A DNA stretch of 64,000 bases. Source: Heligmosomoides polygyrus polygyrus (taxonomy: Eukaryota; Nematoda; Chromadorea; Rhabditida; Heligmosomidae). Shown piece by piece: positions 1 to 11,399 of the stretch (its first letter is position 1; the number at the start of each line of letters is the position of its first letter). Both the position numbers and the translations under genes were made by a program. Where the stretch lies: assembly GCA_947396885.1 (NCBI GenBank), contig OX377206.1, forward strand, positions 22,253,114-22,317,113, read 5' to 3'. Under the pieces are notes generated by a model that was given only the letters and a program-made list of their open reading frames with translations, made no database searches and was not told the DNA's origin.

Positions 1-67
1 TCGTTGATAAAGTGTTCAGGGTTCTTAGGCATTATCGCATGCAAGGCCAATAATCCAACCTCTCTAG

Positions 68-1306
68 ATCGCAGATGATGGGCATCAGGGAGGCCTTGTC
101 AGCTCTAGAGCCATAAGGCTCTCCATAAGTGACAAGGGTGGGGAATTTGTTTTAATACTAAGTCACCTGGATAGGGCCATTACCGAGTGCCACCTTGAAG
201 ACACATCTCTATACCGCACGTCCTCTGTAAAGGAATTTCAGGCGCAGTACCGTAGACTTTACAAGGCGTGGGTCAAGGAGGCAAAGCTAGCAGGATGGGG
301 ATCAGGCATGATAAACCATCTATGGTCTGAGTGTCCTAGTTGTCTGGTCTTATATTTACTTATTAAGGCCCATAAGTTTTCACCAGACGACAACTTGGCC
401 TCCGTCAACCCCACTGCCATCAAGGTCAGACCCATCGTTAGCTGTGTGGGTGGTCCAACGGACAAAATCGGGTGGCTTCTCAACTCTGTTCTAGGCCAGC
501 TGCTAAAATTTATTCCAGCTCACCTTAGCAACACCAATATGTTCCTTGAATACCTCCGGAGAACGCGGCTTAGCGCCAACTGCGTCATCGAGTCGTTTCA
601 TGTTGCGGCGTTATACACCAATGTGTCAAACGATTCCGCTATGGAAGCCATCTTCGAGCTCCTCAGCCAACACCAAGGAGTAATTAACATGTTTGGTTTC
701 TCCATAAGCCAATTGATGACACTCCTTAAGGAGTGTCTATCGTGCAATATCTTCAGGTGGTCCGGGAGGTATTTTGCGCAGATAAGGGGATTGGCTATGG
801 GACAACGACTGGCACCCACACTGGCCGTTGCCCTCATGTCAAAGATCGAGGCACCGGTGGTGTCCCGGCTTCCTTTGTTATACTGCCGATATGTGGATGA
901 CTGCTTCATCGTCTGCGCTACGCAACATGAAATGGACAAGTGCTTCAAGGTAATGAACAGCCAGTCCGAATACATCAAACTCACAAGGGAAAAGCCTTGT
1001 GGGAACTGGCTCCCTTTCCTCAATGTCCAGGTTCAGCTGGCATTGAATAACTATATCACCAAGTGGTATCGTAAGCCCAGCTGCAAAAACATAATTGTCC
1101 ATAGTCGATCGGCACACCCACATCGGACAAAGGAAGCGGTAGTAAGGAACATGTTCCGAACGGCAGCTAGTGTGTGTACAGGAAAAGGTGAGTGGAAGGA
1201 ATCCTTGGAGGTGGCTCGAGAGATAGCCATTCTCAACGGTTACTCTCTCCGTAAACCCTCATTCAGACCCAGAGGAGGGCGGTTCAGGAAAACGGCACTA
1301 CCCTAA
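68..1306 (+). pseudogene. Penelope-like RT domain, inactivated
   Basis: The frame is open from base 68 to the stop at 1304-1306, well upstream of the first ATG at 308. The usual Penelope landmarks follow in order: SDKGGEF near the start, KVRPIVS, SF-x-V-xx-LYTN, GLAMGQRLAP, YCRYVDDCF and WYRKPS. Counting from the ATG at 308, YVDD sits at residues 195-198. In motif A, where the second copy has SFDV, this copy reads SFHV, so a catalytic metal-binding Asp has become His. Upstream of about base 105 the frame appears shifted. The GIY-YIG part follows in another frame. RT identity is firm; loss of activity is inferred from the substitution and the frameshifts. Confidence 0.85.
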
Positions 1307-1308
1307 CT

Positions 1309-1856
1309 ACGAAAATTCCATTTATGGTGCCGTTCGCCTCCGATGAAGTGAGCACTTCTATACAGAAGTGTCTGAGGAGATCTGGGCTAGAAAATTTGGT
1401 TGCAGTCATTGATCTTCCACCTGACAACCTTAAGACCAGGTTGGTCCGCAATCGACTATATGACCGCACTTGTGGGACTCCCAATTGTGTGATTTGCCCA
1501 AGGGGAAAGGAAGGTGACTGCACCGTATCGGGTGTAGTCTACCTGATCTCGTGTCAAGCTTGTGGCGAGGAGTACATCGGCGAAACCGGCCGTCCTCTGC
1601 ACGTGAGGATAAAGGAGCATCTGGATGCAAAGAGAAGCTTAGGGCATCCACTGCCCTAGGCTACCACAGGATTAATTCTCACGGAGGGGAGGATTTTTTA
1701 GTTTAGGTGAGGATTCTGGGACACGAGGTTCAAACGTCGGCGCGCAAAGCCCTTGACGCGTTCTGGATCTATTCCAGGGGCCCGAAGGTCAACCGGAAAG
1801 GGGAATGCCTGTATATAACGCGCGAGCTCAAGCCCTTCCTCACTCTCGCATTCTAA
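1309..1856 (+). pseudogene. Penelope-like GIY-YIG endonuclease and C-terminal tail, frameshifted
   Basis: From 1324 to 1659 an ORF in a different frame from the RT encodes NRLYDRTCGTPNCVIC followed by VVYLISCQACGEEYIGETGR. This is the cysteine-bearing linker and degenerate GIY-YIG motif typical of endonuclease-positive Penelope-like elements. The arginine of GRPLHVRIKEH and the nearby Glu match expected catalytic positions of the fold. A further frame at 1707-1856 continues with TSARKALDAFWIYSR and ITRELKPFL and ends at a TAA, matching the tail of the copy at 17.35 kb. At least two frameshifts break the domain. In intact elements this nuclease nicks the target for target-primed reverse transcription. 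Confidence 0.8.
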
Positions 1857-2044
1857 CGTAGGGTAGGTGCTGTCCCGTACCCCTGCTCTACCCTGTGCGG
1901 CTTCCTCTGGTCTTTCAGTGGACTGTGGTGAGGTAAGGTACTTGGGCTCTCTCCCTTGTTCAGACTTACGAAAATTTGACATTGAATTTTGTAACGTTGA
2001 AGAGATGTTTGGTGGGGTAACTCCTAATTGACTTAACCCTTTCA

Positions 2045-2080
2045 GGCTCCGATGAAGGCGATCCAGCCGAAACGTTATCC
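2045..2080 (+). ncRNA. degenerate hammerhead-ribozyme-like motif in the Penelope 3' region
   Basis: The stretch contains CCGATGAAGGC, a six-base loop, then GCCGAAACG. This resembles the hammerhead core (CUGANGA, stem II, GAAA), with GGC/GCC forming stem II. Position 4 of the core is C instead of U, and an extra A precedes stem II. The same arrangement occurs at the same place in the Penelope fragment at 17674-17709. Hammerhead motifs are documented in Penelope-like elements. Whether this one ever cleaved is unknown, and the departures suggest it does not now. Confidence 0.35.
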
Positions 2081-2399
2081 ACCAAAAAAGCCGTTTACCA
2101 ACCTCTTGAAGAGCTTAGCAACTCTACAGACAGGTTCTACCATGCCGAGGTTCAAGGAGAGTCGAACATGGCTCATTCAGTCGATTGCGGACCAACCTGG
2201 TCTTAAGGTTGTCAGGTGGAAGATCAATGAACGCAACCAAATTTACATACATATATGTATGATTGTTGCTCTGATTATTCTATCCGACCTTTTCCAGATC
2301 TCCGTTTTTCAGATGATCAAAGATCTGCGCCTTACTTCGTCACCATCTATGGTGTCAAATTTAATTGGCAAAAAGTATGAATGAATGAAAAAGATCACA

Positions 2400-3300
2400 T
2401 TAGAAAAAATTTTCGAATTACGACACAAAATGTTGTAAATTGTAAATCGTAAAAAAATCCCCCAAATCGCCGTAAATCGTAGTTACGCACACCTCTGTCC
2501 CCAGGCAACGTCCTACAATCCTATGTAGGTCGCTTTGAGAACCTCCCTTCACTTATTAACCGGTCTTGTGAGTAGGAGCGCACTGTGTGAGCAGAGTTCG
2601 ATGGCCGGAATTAACTTCATTCACATAAATGTGAAACGTTCCATGGAATAGCTAAACGTACGACTTTCTGAACGATTTTTCAGTGACTCAACGACAGATT
2701 TTCTCCAAAAATGGTCGCTGTCCCTGTTAGATGAGTACAACGCCCGCATGATTCCTGAAACGGTTATTCCTTTGGTAAAATCAATCGAGATGCTGCGAAA
2801 TCCTTTCAGCGGCCATTAATTCCGCTTGTATAGATGCATCGGAGGCAGATAGACGAAGTATGCTGCTATTCTGCATAGGCGGCAGTTGCATCCTTTCTTT
2901 AGAAGCACTTCAGGTGAATTTCAGGTTGAAGTCGGATACATAGCGCACCTCTGCAGAGATGTAACCACCGTTTGAGATGGACGTGTATCTGACTTGGACA
3001 GGGATAAGTGATAGTGACAGGGATAATTAAAGCCGGTTTTAATAATTTGGAGTCAAATTTGATACTGTTCAAAGCAAGTATGACAAAAAATCACTAAAAG
3101 TTTTAAAATAAACTGAATATCTACGAGCGTCTTTTAGATAAAAGCACACACCTTTCCACTGTAGTAAATAGGTCAAAATAATTTTTGACAATAAAATTGG
3201 GCATGAATTTCTTCGAAATTCAAATTCATAATCCCCAAAAAGTGAACATTCTTTGAAATTTTGCAAAGCAAAAATAATGGTTTAAAGTTTATTTTAAAGC
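2400..3300. other. no recognisable gene; one dispersed repeat
   Basis: AT-rich DNA without a convincing ORF. At about 2418-2493 it contains GACACAAAATGTTGTAAA and TAAATCGTAGTTACGCAC, which recur in reverse orientation at 22363-22402, so part of this stretch is a dispersed repeat. Confidence 0.4.
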
Positions 3301-3542
3301 GCAGGAATTTTTGGATCTAACTTAATTGGAGGGTGGGGGCACCGCTAGGGAAGCAAAGCAAACACGCACACACAGGGTGGTCCATCATCTGTAGGAAATT
3401 GCATGGAAAGGTGCACTTGTGCACTATGTATAACAGTAACTGGAACACCCAGTTTCACATTTTCTCCTTTAGTTCTAGAACGCGCTTGATCGAAGATCTC
3501 AACAGAATTCAGCACTCTACCAGTAGTTATTGTAGAAACTAC

Positions 3543-3952
3543 CGAAAAACTGCGGGATGTGGCCAATCCCTGTACTCTTGCAGAAACGGGTCGCATTATG
3601 GAACTTTTTTTCTTAAGCTATTATTGCTCATTGCTGTCACGTAATGCAACTGATGCACAAAATGTTGTGGATGACAAACACAGGCATTATTTGTATCTAA
3701 GGCTAGCTGAGGGTGTAGTCTTTGTGAAACAGTGTACTTTCAAATTTACCGCTGTTGTCAAAATTACTAAGCGAGAGCCGCCCACCCTCGCCAGGATAGA
3801 TTCAAATAGAGCCAGTGTTTGTCATCCGCTACGTTTCGCGCATGAGTTGGATTATGTGTCAGCAAGGAGCACTAATAGCATAGGGAGAAAAGCTCCATAA
3901 TATGACCCGTTTCTGCAAGAGTAGGGGCTTGACCACATCCCGCAGTTTTTCG
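3543..3952. repeat. fold-back repeat with about 65-bp inverted arms
   Basis: The arm at about 3543-3608 (starting CGAAAAACTGCGGGATGTGG) reappears reverse-complemented at about 3888-3952 with few mismatches. The loop of about 280 bp has no credible coding sequence. The short ORFs across it (3333-3644, 3559-3900) look incidental. It resembles a MITE or fold-back element; no clear target-site duplication was found. Confidence 0.75.
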
Positions 3953-4439
3953 TACACACGGAAACAGAATTCTGACTCAATTCATATGGTTGTAATCTGC
4001 TATATCTTACTGCCTCATCAGACACATCCACTAAATCAGGATTTTACGAGTGATGAGATTCCTATTGAAAGAATTTCACGCGATCTCATAGTAATAACAC
4101 TGGCCCTGATATGCTTATGCGGTATTGGCGTGCAATCTTTCCCTGCTAATACCTGACCTCTGGCATAAATGATCATACCAACCGTGTTATTCCTAGAAGT
4201 CTCAAACACTATGTACTATGAATTGCTCTATCTGCTATTCTAAGTCATGATGCTTCATTTATCTGATTTCCGTTGAGGTAAGAGTAATCAGCTTCCACGC
4301 TTCCGAAGTGAAGAAACTTCGTTTTGGCGCTGAAGAGAAGTTTCCAGGTAGCACACCAGTCAGCAACGGCTGTAATGGCTGTATATAACATAGGACGCGC
4401 ACATCTACATAATATTACATATTGGCCTTACTGCTCTGT

Positions 4440-4634
4440 GGCCTGAGCACCAGGATGCTCACCAACGCATTGACTAGACCTCTTCGTAAAGGAACCCTGA
4501 ACGAGCGATATGACGCTCTTCGTGTCCCTTGAGCGAGGAGGTTCCATTGGTACATTCTGGCACGCAACAAGGACGAATGGAGACGCTGCTGGCGCCCGCT
4601 CGAGCAACTCGATGATCAACAGGACGACAGGTGA
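4440..4634 (+). pseudogene. 5'-truncated RTE LINE, extreme C-terminus
   Basis: One frame reads LNERYDALRVP, a TGA stop, then HWYILARNKDEWRRC, WRPLEQLDDQ and a final TGA at 4632-4634. This is the characteristic end of the RTE-type ORF. The minus-strand RTE copy ends at 33.73-33.83 kb with a related sequence (GGGACGAATCGAGACGCTGC at DNA level). Only the last 60 or so residues remain, as expected from 5' truncation during target-primed reverse transcription. It is non-functional. Confidence 0.75.
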
Positions 4635-5260
4635 CAGATGACTCCATCTGTCCATCACATTGCTGGCAGCACGAGACAGTGGTTAAGCAGCGACTCTCAA
4701 ACAACATCAAACATTTAAGTGAAACGATAGCAGAGAATAGGACAATCTTACTGGCGAGGAAACTTCCAGTGGTAGCTACAAGATGGGTAAGAGAAGCGGA
4801 CAGTAGCTGCGGAAGCACACGAACTTTTTGTCGACTCCAATTAATGAGTGGCAACGTGAAAGAAGACGTATTCTTCAAAATACACGAGAGAGCTGTGCTT
4901 CCGATTTTTATGAAAGCAGAACAACTGCGTAAGAAGACATCCTGCCCTGCCTGTCTGAGTGCGGTGGACACGGACCAATCGGAGCCGTGTACCGACCGTA
5001 GGAGCGCAAGTTGGCGGACGTCGAACAACGTTGTCAAGCGGGAGAGCGCATCTGCGGGAGAGACGATGGCGTGGAGTGAAGAGCGAAACGACGATGCAGC
5101 GCTGTCGGCACACGACGCAGACAATCGGTCGGGACCCTCTCAGGCGTTTTGGCAACGCGTTTTGTGGGCAGTGAGTTCCAATTTTTACGCCGTTCTACAC
5201 TATATCCTCTTCCACTCTGACTCCTGCAGGAGAGCATTGAGCTATAAAAAATAACGCGAG
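4635..5260 (+). other. unassigned ORF region (207-aa plus-strand ORF)
   Basis: A plus-strand ORF (4631-5254) and an overlapping minus-strand ORF (4474-5124) are both open and neither resembles a family I know. The plus ORF contains a CPAC pair and a tryptophan/serine-rich middle. Nothing shows that either is translated, and it follows a LINE tail directly. It may be a decayed exon or chance. Confidence 0.15.
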
Positions 5261-5344
5261 TGTATGTTGAGTCTAGTTTTAACACGAGTCCGCAGTTCTA
5301 CTAGGGTAATCCAACGGCGCCGCGGAGCCAAGCTTAAGGCGCGC

Positions 5345-5765
5345 TATACCCGGACCCGAGTAAATCATTTTCGAATATCCGGCTCGGATATCACGATCCG
5401 AATCATTCATAAATCCGGCTTCCGCGTAATTGCCACCATTCGAATCATCCAAAAACCTGTGGTCCGTGAAATTACCGTTATCTGTGTCATCCAATTATCC
5501 GAAGATTTTCGATCGGATCGGAGTATTAGTACAGTACATATTTAACCCATATAACGGAATGCGGCCGCCAGCCGATGGAAAAGAGAGAATCGAATGAATC
5601 ATTTTTGCATATCCGATTCGGGTATTCCAATCCGAAACATGCAAAAATTCGAGTCTTGCAAAACCGCCCTATCCGAATCATGCAGAAGTCCGGAGTCCGC
5701 AAAATTAGCGTTATCCGAATCATCCAATTATCCGAAGATTTTCAATAGGATTCAATGTATGACAG
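5345..5765 (+). repeat. two copies of a 42-bp-unit dispersed repeat (TCCGAATCATCC family)
   Basis: Segments 5350-5535 and 5590-5765 are rich in ATCCGAATCATCCAA, ATCCGGCTCGG and ATTATCCGAAGATTTTC. The same order (a few degenerate units of about 42 bp, then GAATCATCC-ATTATCCGAA, then a short spacer and CAATGT) recurs at 22545-22725, 60430-60665 and 62795-63030, all on the plus strand. The copies here are the most diverged. No ORF is credible. Confidence 0.7.
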
Positions 5766-5839
5766 ACACGGATACTCACCACTATACAACGGGCGCTTCT
5801 GGCGCAGTAGGAGGAGGTACCGGCTATCGTGTGCACTCC

Positions 5840-6060
5840 ATATGAGATCTATGGTTCGGATTTCCCGCCCAGGTCGACCAAGCCTTCCACCCTTCAAGGG
5901 TCGGTGAAATGGTACTGGACTTGTCTGAGAAGGATAAAGCGCTGACTTGTTCATGGCAGTCATTCTGTGGCTGCATTTAAATCTCCTCCACAACATCCTG
6001 TAGAAGTAGAATGCGTTCCGCATCCCAACAGGGATTGACTAACGCCGTCATTTATCCTTT
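5840..6060 (+). repeat. dispersed repeat, partial copy of the 59.2-59.8 kb family
   Basis: GGTTCGGATTTCCCGCCCAG, GGTCGGTGAA, GCGCTGACTTGTTCATGG and GGGATTGACTAACGCCGTC match the element at 59240-59760 in the same order; a third partial copy lies at 48405-48545. This copy lacks the roughly 130-bp GC-rich block present at 59463-59592, so it represents an empty site for that block. Confidence 0.7.
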
Positions 6061-7215
6061 TTATCTTTATCCAATGTATAACACCTACCATGTTGAGCTG
6101 ATGCCCTAGTATGTATCCTTGAAAACACTGTTTCTTAGAAAGGACGCTACCGTCAAGGAATTGATCGCAGCGTCGGATCATTCGAGAGCGCGCTCATACA
6201 TTTTGAAGAAAATGGTGCTCGTAAAGGATAACAGGAGCTGTTAACAGATGCCTTTTGGAGATTCGCCATACACCACACTTTTACAGAATATCTTGGAGAC
6301 GGTTTTGAATACGCATGTGGGTACGCAATAATTGGAGTAGCCATCCGAGGGGCACATCAGTGTTCAACCCATCCCGGCGAACTCTGAAACCAATTCAGGG
6401 ATGCAGTGCTCAGGGCGCAGATCAGAATTCAGGTAGCCGAACAATTTCTATAAAATGGTGGGTGTTCCACGCAAGTTGCTATGAATGCTGCCCACATTTT
6501 GCGTTCAGAATGGAAACGAGTGTAATTGCTGCAGAAGCACAAGAAGGGTGCGACTACTTCGCTTTGCGTGGCTGCCTTCTAACACCATCAACATTGCATC
6601 ATTATCTGAACATATGTAGTGAAGTGCGCTGGAATTTCGCTGTAGTTCCAGCTAACGCCTCCAAAAATTTTAAACTTATATGCTCAACAGCATCAAGATG
6701 TCTATAAATTTCTGTCATCTAGCATCTAAGGTTATTCGTTTTGTCTAATTTTCTACTTCTGTTTTAACAAGGTCCCTTTACGAATTTAAATATACGGTTA
6801 ACTCCCGTAGCTCTTAGCCGTTCAGTATGTCACGAAGTCTCTTCCGCAAGATGATCACAATGTTCGTTGAAAGACTACGTAGATAGTTAACATAAAGTGG
6901 GATTTATTGAAAAATAGCAGCACACGAAGTTGAGCAAAGATGTAGGAAACTTCAAGTTGTGGAGCCAAGGTAATTAACCAGCTTTCACTCGGCTGACCAA
7001 CACCCTCAGTCAGCGCCTGGAAGACATACATATGAGAAGTTCCAGAGGTTAGTTGCCGTCGCTCCATCTCAGGTCGCAGCAGCTTGAAATGATAGTGATA
7101 CAATGAGAGGGAAGGGAGTGAGCCAACCCAATTGATCTTTAAGCAACCAAGAGGTTAATATTTCATCCTCGAATGGAGGAAGTTTGGGCGAGTGCGACTC
7201 TGCCCTTTCAGTGAC
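6061..7215. other. no recognisable gene
   Basis: The longest ORF (6315-6707, 130 aa, plus) has no recognisable motif, signal peptide or convincing splice context. I see no repeat structure here. Confidence 0.3.
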
Positions 7216-7221
7216 ATCTTA

Positions 7222-7350
7222 GGCCTATGTTATACTTCGGCGACGCTGGTGTCAGCGAAGTCGGCGACAGTGTTACGCGAGCTGCTAAGCAGTGCGTAGC
7301 AGCCGCTCAACACAGCGTTGCTAACGCGTCGCCGAAGTATAACATAGGCC
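7222..7350. mobile_element. 129-bp MITE with perfect terminal inverted repeats and TTA duplication
   Basis: The element begins GGCCTATGTTATACTTCGGC and ends with its reverse complement; the inverted repeats match perfectly over 24 bp. It is flanked directly by TTA at 7219-7221 and 7351-7353. A 3-bp TWA target-site duplication is typical of PIF/Harbinger-type MITEs. The inside is itself partly palindromic (GGCGACGCTGG), and a related hairpin lies at 45693-45778. Confidence 0.85.
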
Positions 7351-7353
7351 TTA

Positions 7354-8430
7354 ATGATCATACGACTGACGCCCTCTCGGATGAACCGGCAGGGTCAACG
7401 TTTGGGTTGACGTTAGGCGCTACTCTTTTCTACAAATTCTAGCGTTCTCGAAGACAGTGTACAAGAGTTTTGAGCATTCCGATTTCGAGCTCATGCGCTA
7501 GGATTTTAATCACCACCCCAACCACTGCGCCACATTGAGTTCGCGGCCTATGCTCACCCAAGGGCTGAAAACCTTGACCTATTCTCTCATTCTTAGCTCT
7601 CGATGCACCGTGGATTGCCTTACGGAATGCTGAAATCAGTAGGACGATAACCACGGTTTTTGAGGGAACGCTCAAAAGGGAGGGGTACCATACACCCTGC
7701 TTTCATCCAATGGTGAGCAACTTCTCGACTATTAGCTGCGTACGCTTACACACCATCCGCATGATTGCACCCCACCTTTTTTGAACTGCCGTGATTTTGA
7801 GTAAATCGAGGGCGAGAAGCTCTCCAACTCCTTCTGTCTTCTCCAGGCTCTGAAAGCGGTGGCCGCCGCGAAACGTCAGTCAAAGCTCTTGCTCTCTATC
7901 TTGCTTCTACAGCTTCCTATCGTCATTGTTCAACGCATGGCCAAGACTTAGCGACAGCCGAAAAATGCTGGAAGTGATGCACTACATATCTCATGACCAT
8001 CCTGTCCTGTAGATGATGACACACTGAACGTTGCCACCCTCTCAGCGCGTTGAGCTCGCTACGGATCGAGAGGGAGAAACGGGACATAGACAGCCACGTG
8101 AGACAAACACAGACGAACACATAGACGCTTGGACTGCATGCACTAGTGAACTGTTTTCAAGCTACTGTTTTAAGATCTGAAAGAAACGAGTTCTCTTTCG
8201 TAATTCTATCTTTGCAAGGGTATAGCAGGCATAGGCCACGAAACGGAGGAAGGGTTTCAAGACATTGTTGTGAGAAGTGTTCGTGAAGATGCTTAATTTT
8301 TTGAAGACCAATTTCATACTTTAGAAAAGCAAATTCATACTTTCTCTTTCATGTGCCACCTCATCGCGGTGAAGGGGTGAACATCACCTAGTGATAGCTA
8401 ACGGCACAAATGGTCACGCAGTACATGATG
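7354..8430. other. no recognisable gene
   Basis: Only short overlapping ORFs on both strands, none with family features. No repeat stands out. Confidence 0.3.
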
Positions 8431-8497
8431 CTTTGTCGTGTATGGGCGGCTCTCATGTATCCCTGGCCAGGAACATGTGAGTAACCAGACAACCGCC

Positions 8498-9375
8498 ATG
8501 GCTCAAACAACGAAACCCGCGCCCCAATCCTCCGCGCGCCGGAGGTGGACTTCTACGACGTCGGTTGCATCCATCTCCGGCGAGGGGCCATCTAATCTCG
8601 GAGTAAACTATCAGGACGTCATTGGAATCGGACTACCGAAAACTCCCTCCCACCACGAACGACACGGAAACTGTCTATTCGTCTGCAATTATAACTGTCG
8701 TTCGATCGCATCTGAGCAGGATCTTCGGACACTGCTTTACAGAAGCCGCAACATCAAATACGACGTTATCGCCCTGCAGGAAACGAAAGGCAGAACGGAA
8801 ACCATAAGAAGGACCGACCACAACGAGCTTCTCATTATCGGAGCAAAGGTGGACAGAAAGAATATTGGTGGAGTTGGATTTCTCGTCAATTCGACAGTGC
8901 ACCGCCTAGAGACTCTTACAAGATCATCAGTCCGCGAGTAGCTCTTCTTCGTTTGGAAACCAAAGATCAAGGAACCTTCTCCATCATAAATGGATATGAT
9001 CCAACATCTGCTGCCACAGATGAAGAAAAGGAGGAATTCTACAAGCTGTTCGAAAGGACTGTCAACGACGAGAAGAGCTACTACAAAGTTGTCGTTGGTG
9101 ACTTTAACGCTATCGTCGGTGCGGATGATCACGACGAATGGAGGCTAGGACCACATGGAACTTCCTCAAGGAACGAAAACGGAGAGCGCCTGATAGACTT
9201 CCTATCCGCGTGCCGTCTCTACCATGGAAATTCTATTTTTAAGAAGCCTTCAAACCGACGATGGACCTGGGAAAGCCCAAATAGAGAAACACGTTCGGAG
9301 ATTGACCATGATCTTATAAACAGACGCTGGAGTCCGTTCGACGTCTCCGTGCTGCCTTCATTTGACACCGGCTAG
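8498..9375 (+). pseudogene. RTE endonuclease domain (EEP fold), frameshifted
   Basis: From the ATG at 8498 the ORF reads a basic leader, then CNYNCRSIASE, YDVIALQETKGR (metal-binding Glu of QET) and GGVGFLVN. It runs to a frameshift near 8905-8935. The second part (8953-9375) continues with IINGYDPTS, VVVGDFNAIVG and RSEIDH, the DFN and DH motifs of the catalytic site. A TAG at 9373-9375 stands where the family has Ser before DHRLV. In an active element this enzyme nicks genomic DNA to prime reverse transcription. Confidence 0.85.
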
Positions 9376-9418
9376 GATCACCGTCTTGTCCGTGCGAAGC
9401 TGACTCTCAAGGAAGAGG

Positions 9419-11399
9419 ATGTTCAAGCGTGACACTCATAAACCGGCACCGGTGAGGATCTCCACATTCAAGTCTGAGAAGTTGGAATATGCAATAAAGT
9501 CGTATGATTGGAATCTTCTTGAAGATCCATCGGAAGACTACGACCTTCTCTCCAAAGGACTGTTGAAATGCGCTAGCAGCTCTCGCAAAACCACATCACC
9601 ATCTACTTCAAGACTCAACGCACATGCGTTTAAGCTCTTGGAGCAAAGAAGAGCTGTCAAACTAGATCCTAATGCTTCCCATCTAGAAAAAGTCACCATC
9701 TCGAAGGCCCGTCGAATTGAAGTGAAGGAGTACATTCAAGCCTACAGAAGATTGGAGCTGTTAGAAGCCGCTGGGAAAGGTTCAAGCATAAAGCGCTGCA
9801 AACGAGATCTCTGCGATCAGAAGGCAATAATGTCAGCCCTTGTGGATAAGGATGGAACAACGCAAACGTCTCGAAGAGCGATGGAGACCATCGTTCAAGA
9901 ATTCTACACAGATCTGCTCCGTTCTTCCAGCACTGTCCCGAAATGCTTGATGCCACCAGCTGAGGAAGTACCTTCCATTCTGGAATCAGAAGTTGCTCAT
10001 GCTATCAGAAGGATGAAGCCGGGCACTGCTCCCGGACCGGACGGCATTTCTGCAGCCCTCCTTCGTGCGGGTGGCAGTGCCCTCTGCTCACTTCTTGCCA
10101 AGCACTTCAACCACTACCTTCGACTTGGTAGGATTCCGGACTCATGGAAGAAGTCGAAAACCGTTCTAATCTTCAAAAAAGGTCAGCAGGAGGATATCAA
10201 CAACTATCGACCCATCAGTCTTCTCTCGGTTGTGTGCAAGATCTTCACCAAGATACTGCTCAATCGTATGGAGCGTTGCTTGGATGAGTATCAGCCAGTG
10301 GAGCAAGCAGGGTTTCGCAAGGATTTCTCCTGCATGGACCTTCAGACTATCTCACAACTCATCGAAAGGAGCCGCGAATACCACATCCCACTTGTCCTTG
10401 TCTTCGTGGATTATCGGAAAGCGTTCGACTCTGTGGAAATCAACGCCGTTCTGAACGCGCTTGTGCACGCTGGTACACCATCGCCCTATATCCGACTTCT
10501 CGACGAATGCTTCTCGAACACATCGACCACCATCTAGTTGTTCGATCGGAAGTTTAAGATTCCTATCGGGAAAGGAATACGGCAGGGAGGCACGATTTCA
10601 CAGCGGCACTCCAGGATGCCATGAAGGACTTGAACTGGGACGATAGAGGCTACCTTGTCGACGGTAAACGGATCAGCAACCTTCACTTCGCCGACGATAT
10701 TGTTCTCATATCTACCAGCACGGCAGAAGTCGAGAAAATGCTGAACGAGCTCAATATGTCCAAAACGCAATTTATGGCCAACCAGTGGTGTGACACGGGA
10801 CTCGTAAGGTTAAATGGAGTCGCTCTACAACACTCCTACGTCTATCTGGGAAGAGAGCTGAACATGGATAACGACCTCGCTCCTGAAATCGCCCGCAGGA
10901 TACGCGCAGCATGGGCAGCCTTCAGTTCGATTCGCGGAGTCACCGATCACGTCAAGGATGCCGGCCTCAGGGCCTCGATATTCAACGCCTCTCTACTGCC
11001 TGCGATGTGTTACGCGACGGAAACCTGGCCCGACAACAAGACAATCGCCACAGCAATGCAAACTACGCATCGTGCACTGGAGAGATGTCTTCTGAGGACA
11101 AGCCTTCGTCAGCAATGGCAAGAAGGCCTACGAAGCTCGGAACTGCGGGAGAAGTCGCAATTAGCAGATCCGCTGCAGTACATGAAGAAGTCCAAATATC
11201 GCTGGGCCGGACACCTGCTTCGACGAAAGGACGATAGATGGAGTCTCCGTGTCACAGAATGGCTCCCGAGAGACCACTGGGACGACCGCCAACGCGATGG
11301 GCAGACTCATTCTCAAGATCTTTCAGAGAGCGGAGTCTGCCTCACTGGATGCAAGCAGCCAGAGATCGAGCGGTCTGGAAGAGTTGTGGTCCCCGCTGA
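9419..11399 (+). pseudogene. RTE reverse transcriptase and C-terminal region, broken
   Basis: The 9419-10537 ORF contains MKPGTAPGPDGIS, NNYRPISLLSVVCKIF, EQAGFRKDFSC and VFVDYRKAFDSV (motif A Asp present). A TAG at 10535-10537 interrupts it, then RQGGTIS follows in the same frame. A small deletion removes the residues after GTIS. The next frame (10621-11269) has HFADDIVLIS (FADD at 10687-10698) and YVYLGRELNMDNDL. Another shift near 11275 leads to RPPTRWADSF and AVWKSCGPR with a TGA at 11397-11399. Domain order is normal; catalytic residues survive, but stops and frameshifts block translation. Confidence 0.85.

Larger units (their letters stand above)
1..2190 (+). mobile_element. Penelope-like retroelement copy 1, cut by window start, decayed
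   Basis: A Penelope-like element reads left to right: RT domain, GIY-YIG endonuclease, a conserved C-terminal tail, then a 3' non-coding stretch. Its 5' part lies outside the window. Coding is split over at least three frames and carries a substitution in RT motif A, so it cannot move by itself. The 3' end is placed near 2160-2190 because sequence up to about there aligns with the downstream part of the copy at 17.3-17.8 kb (for example the stretches at 2131-2162 and 17780-17811). The element class is firm; the boundaries are approximate. Confidence 0.85.

Noticed and set aside
598..1236. Minus-strand ORFs over the first Penelope RT
   Set aside because: Shadows of the plus-strand RT frame, which has clear family motifs.
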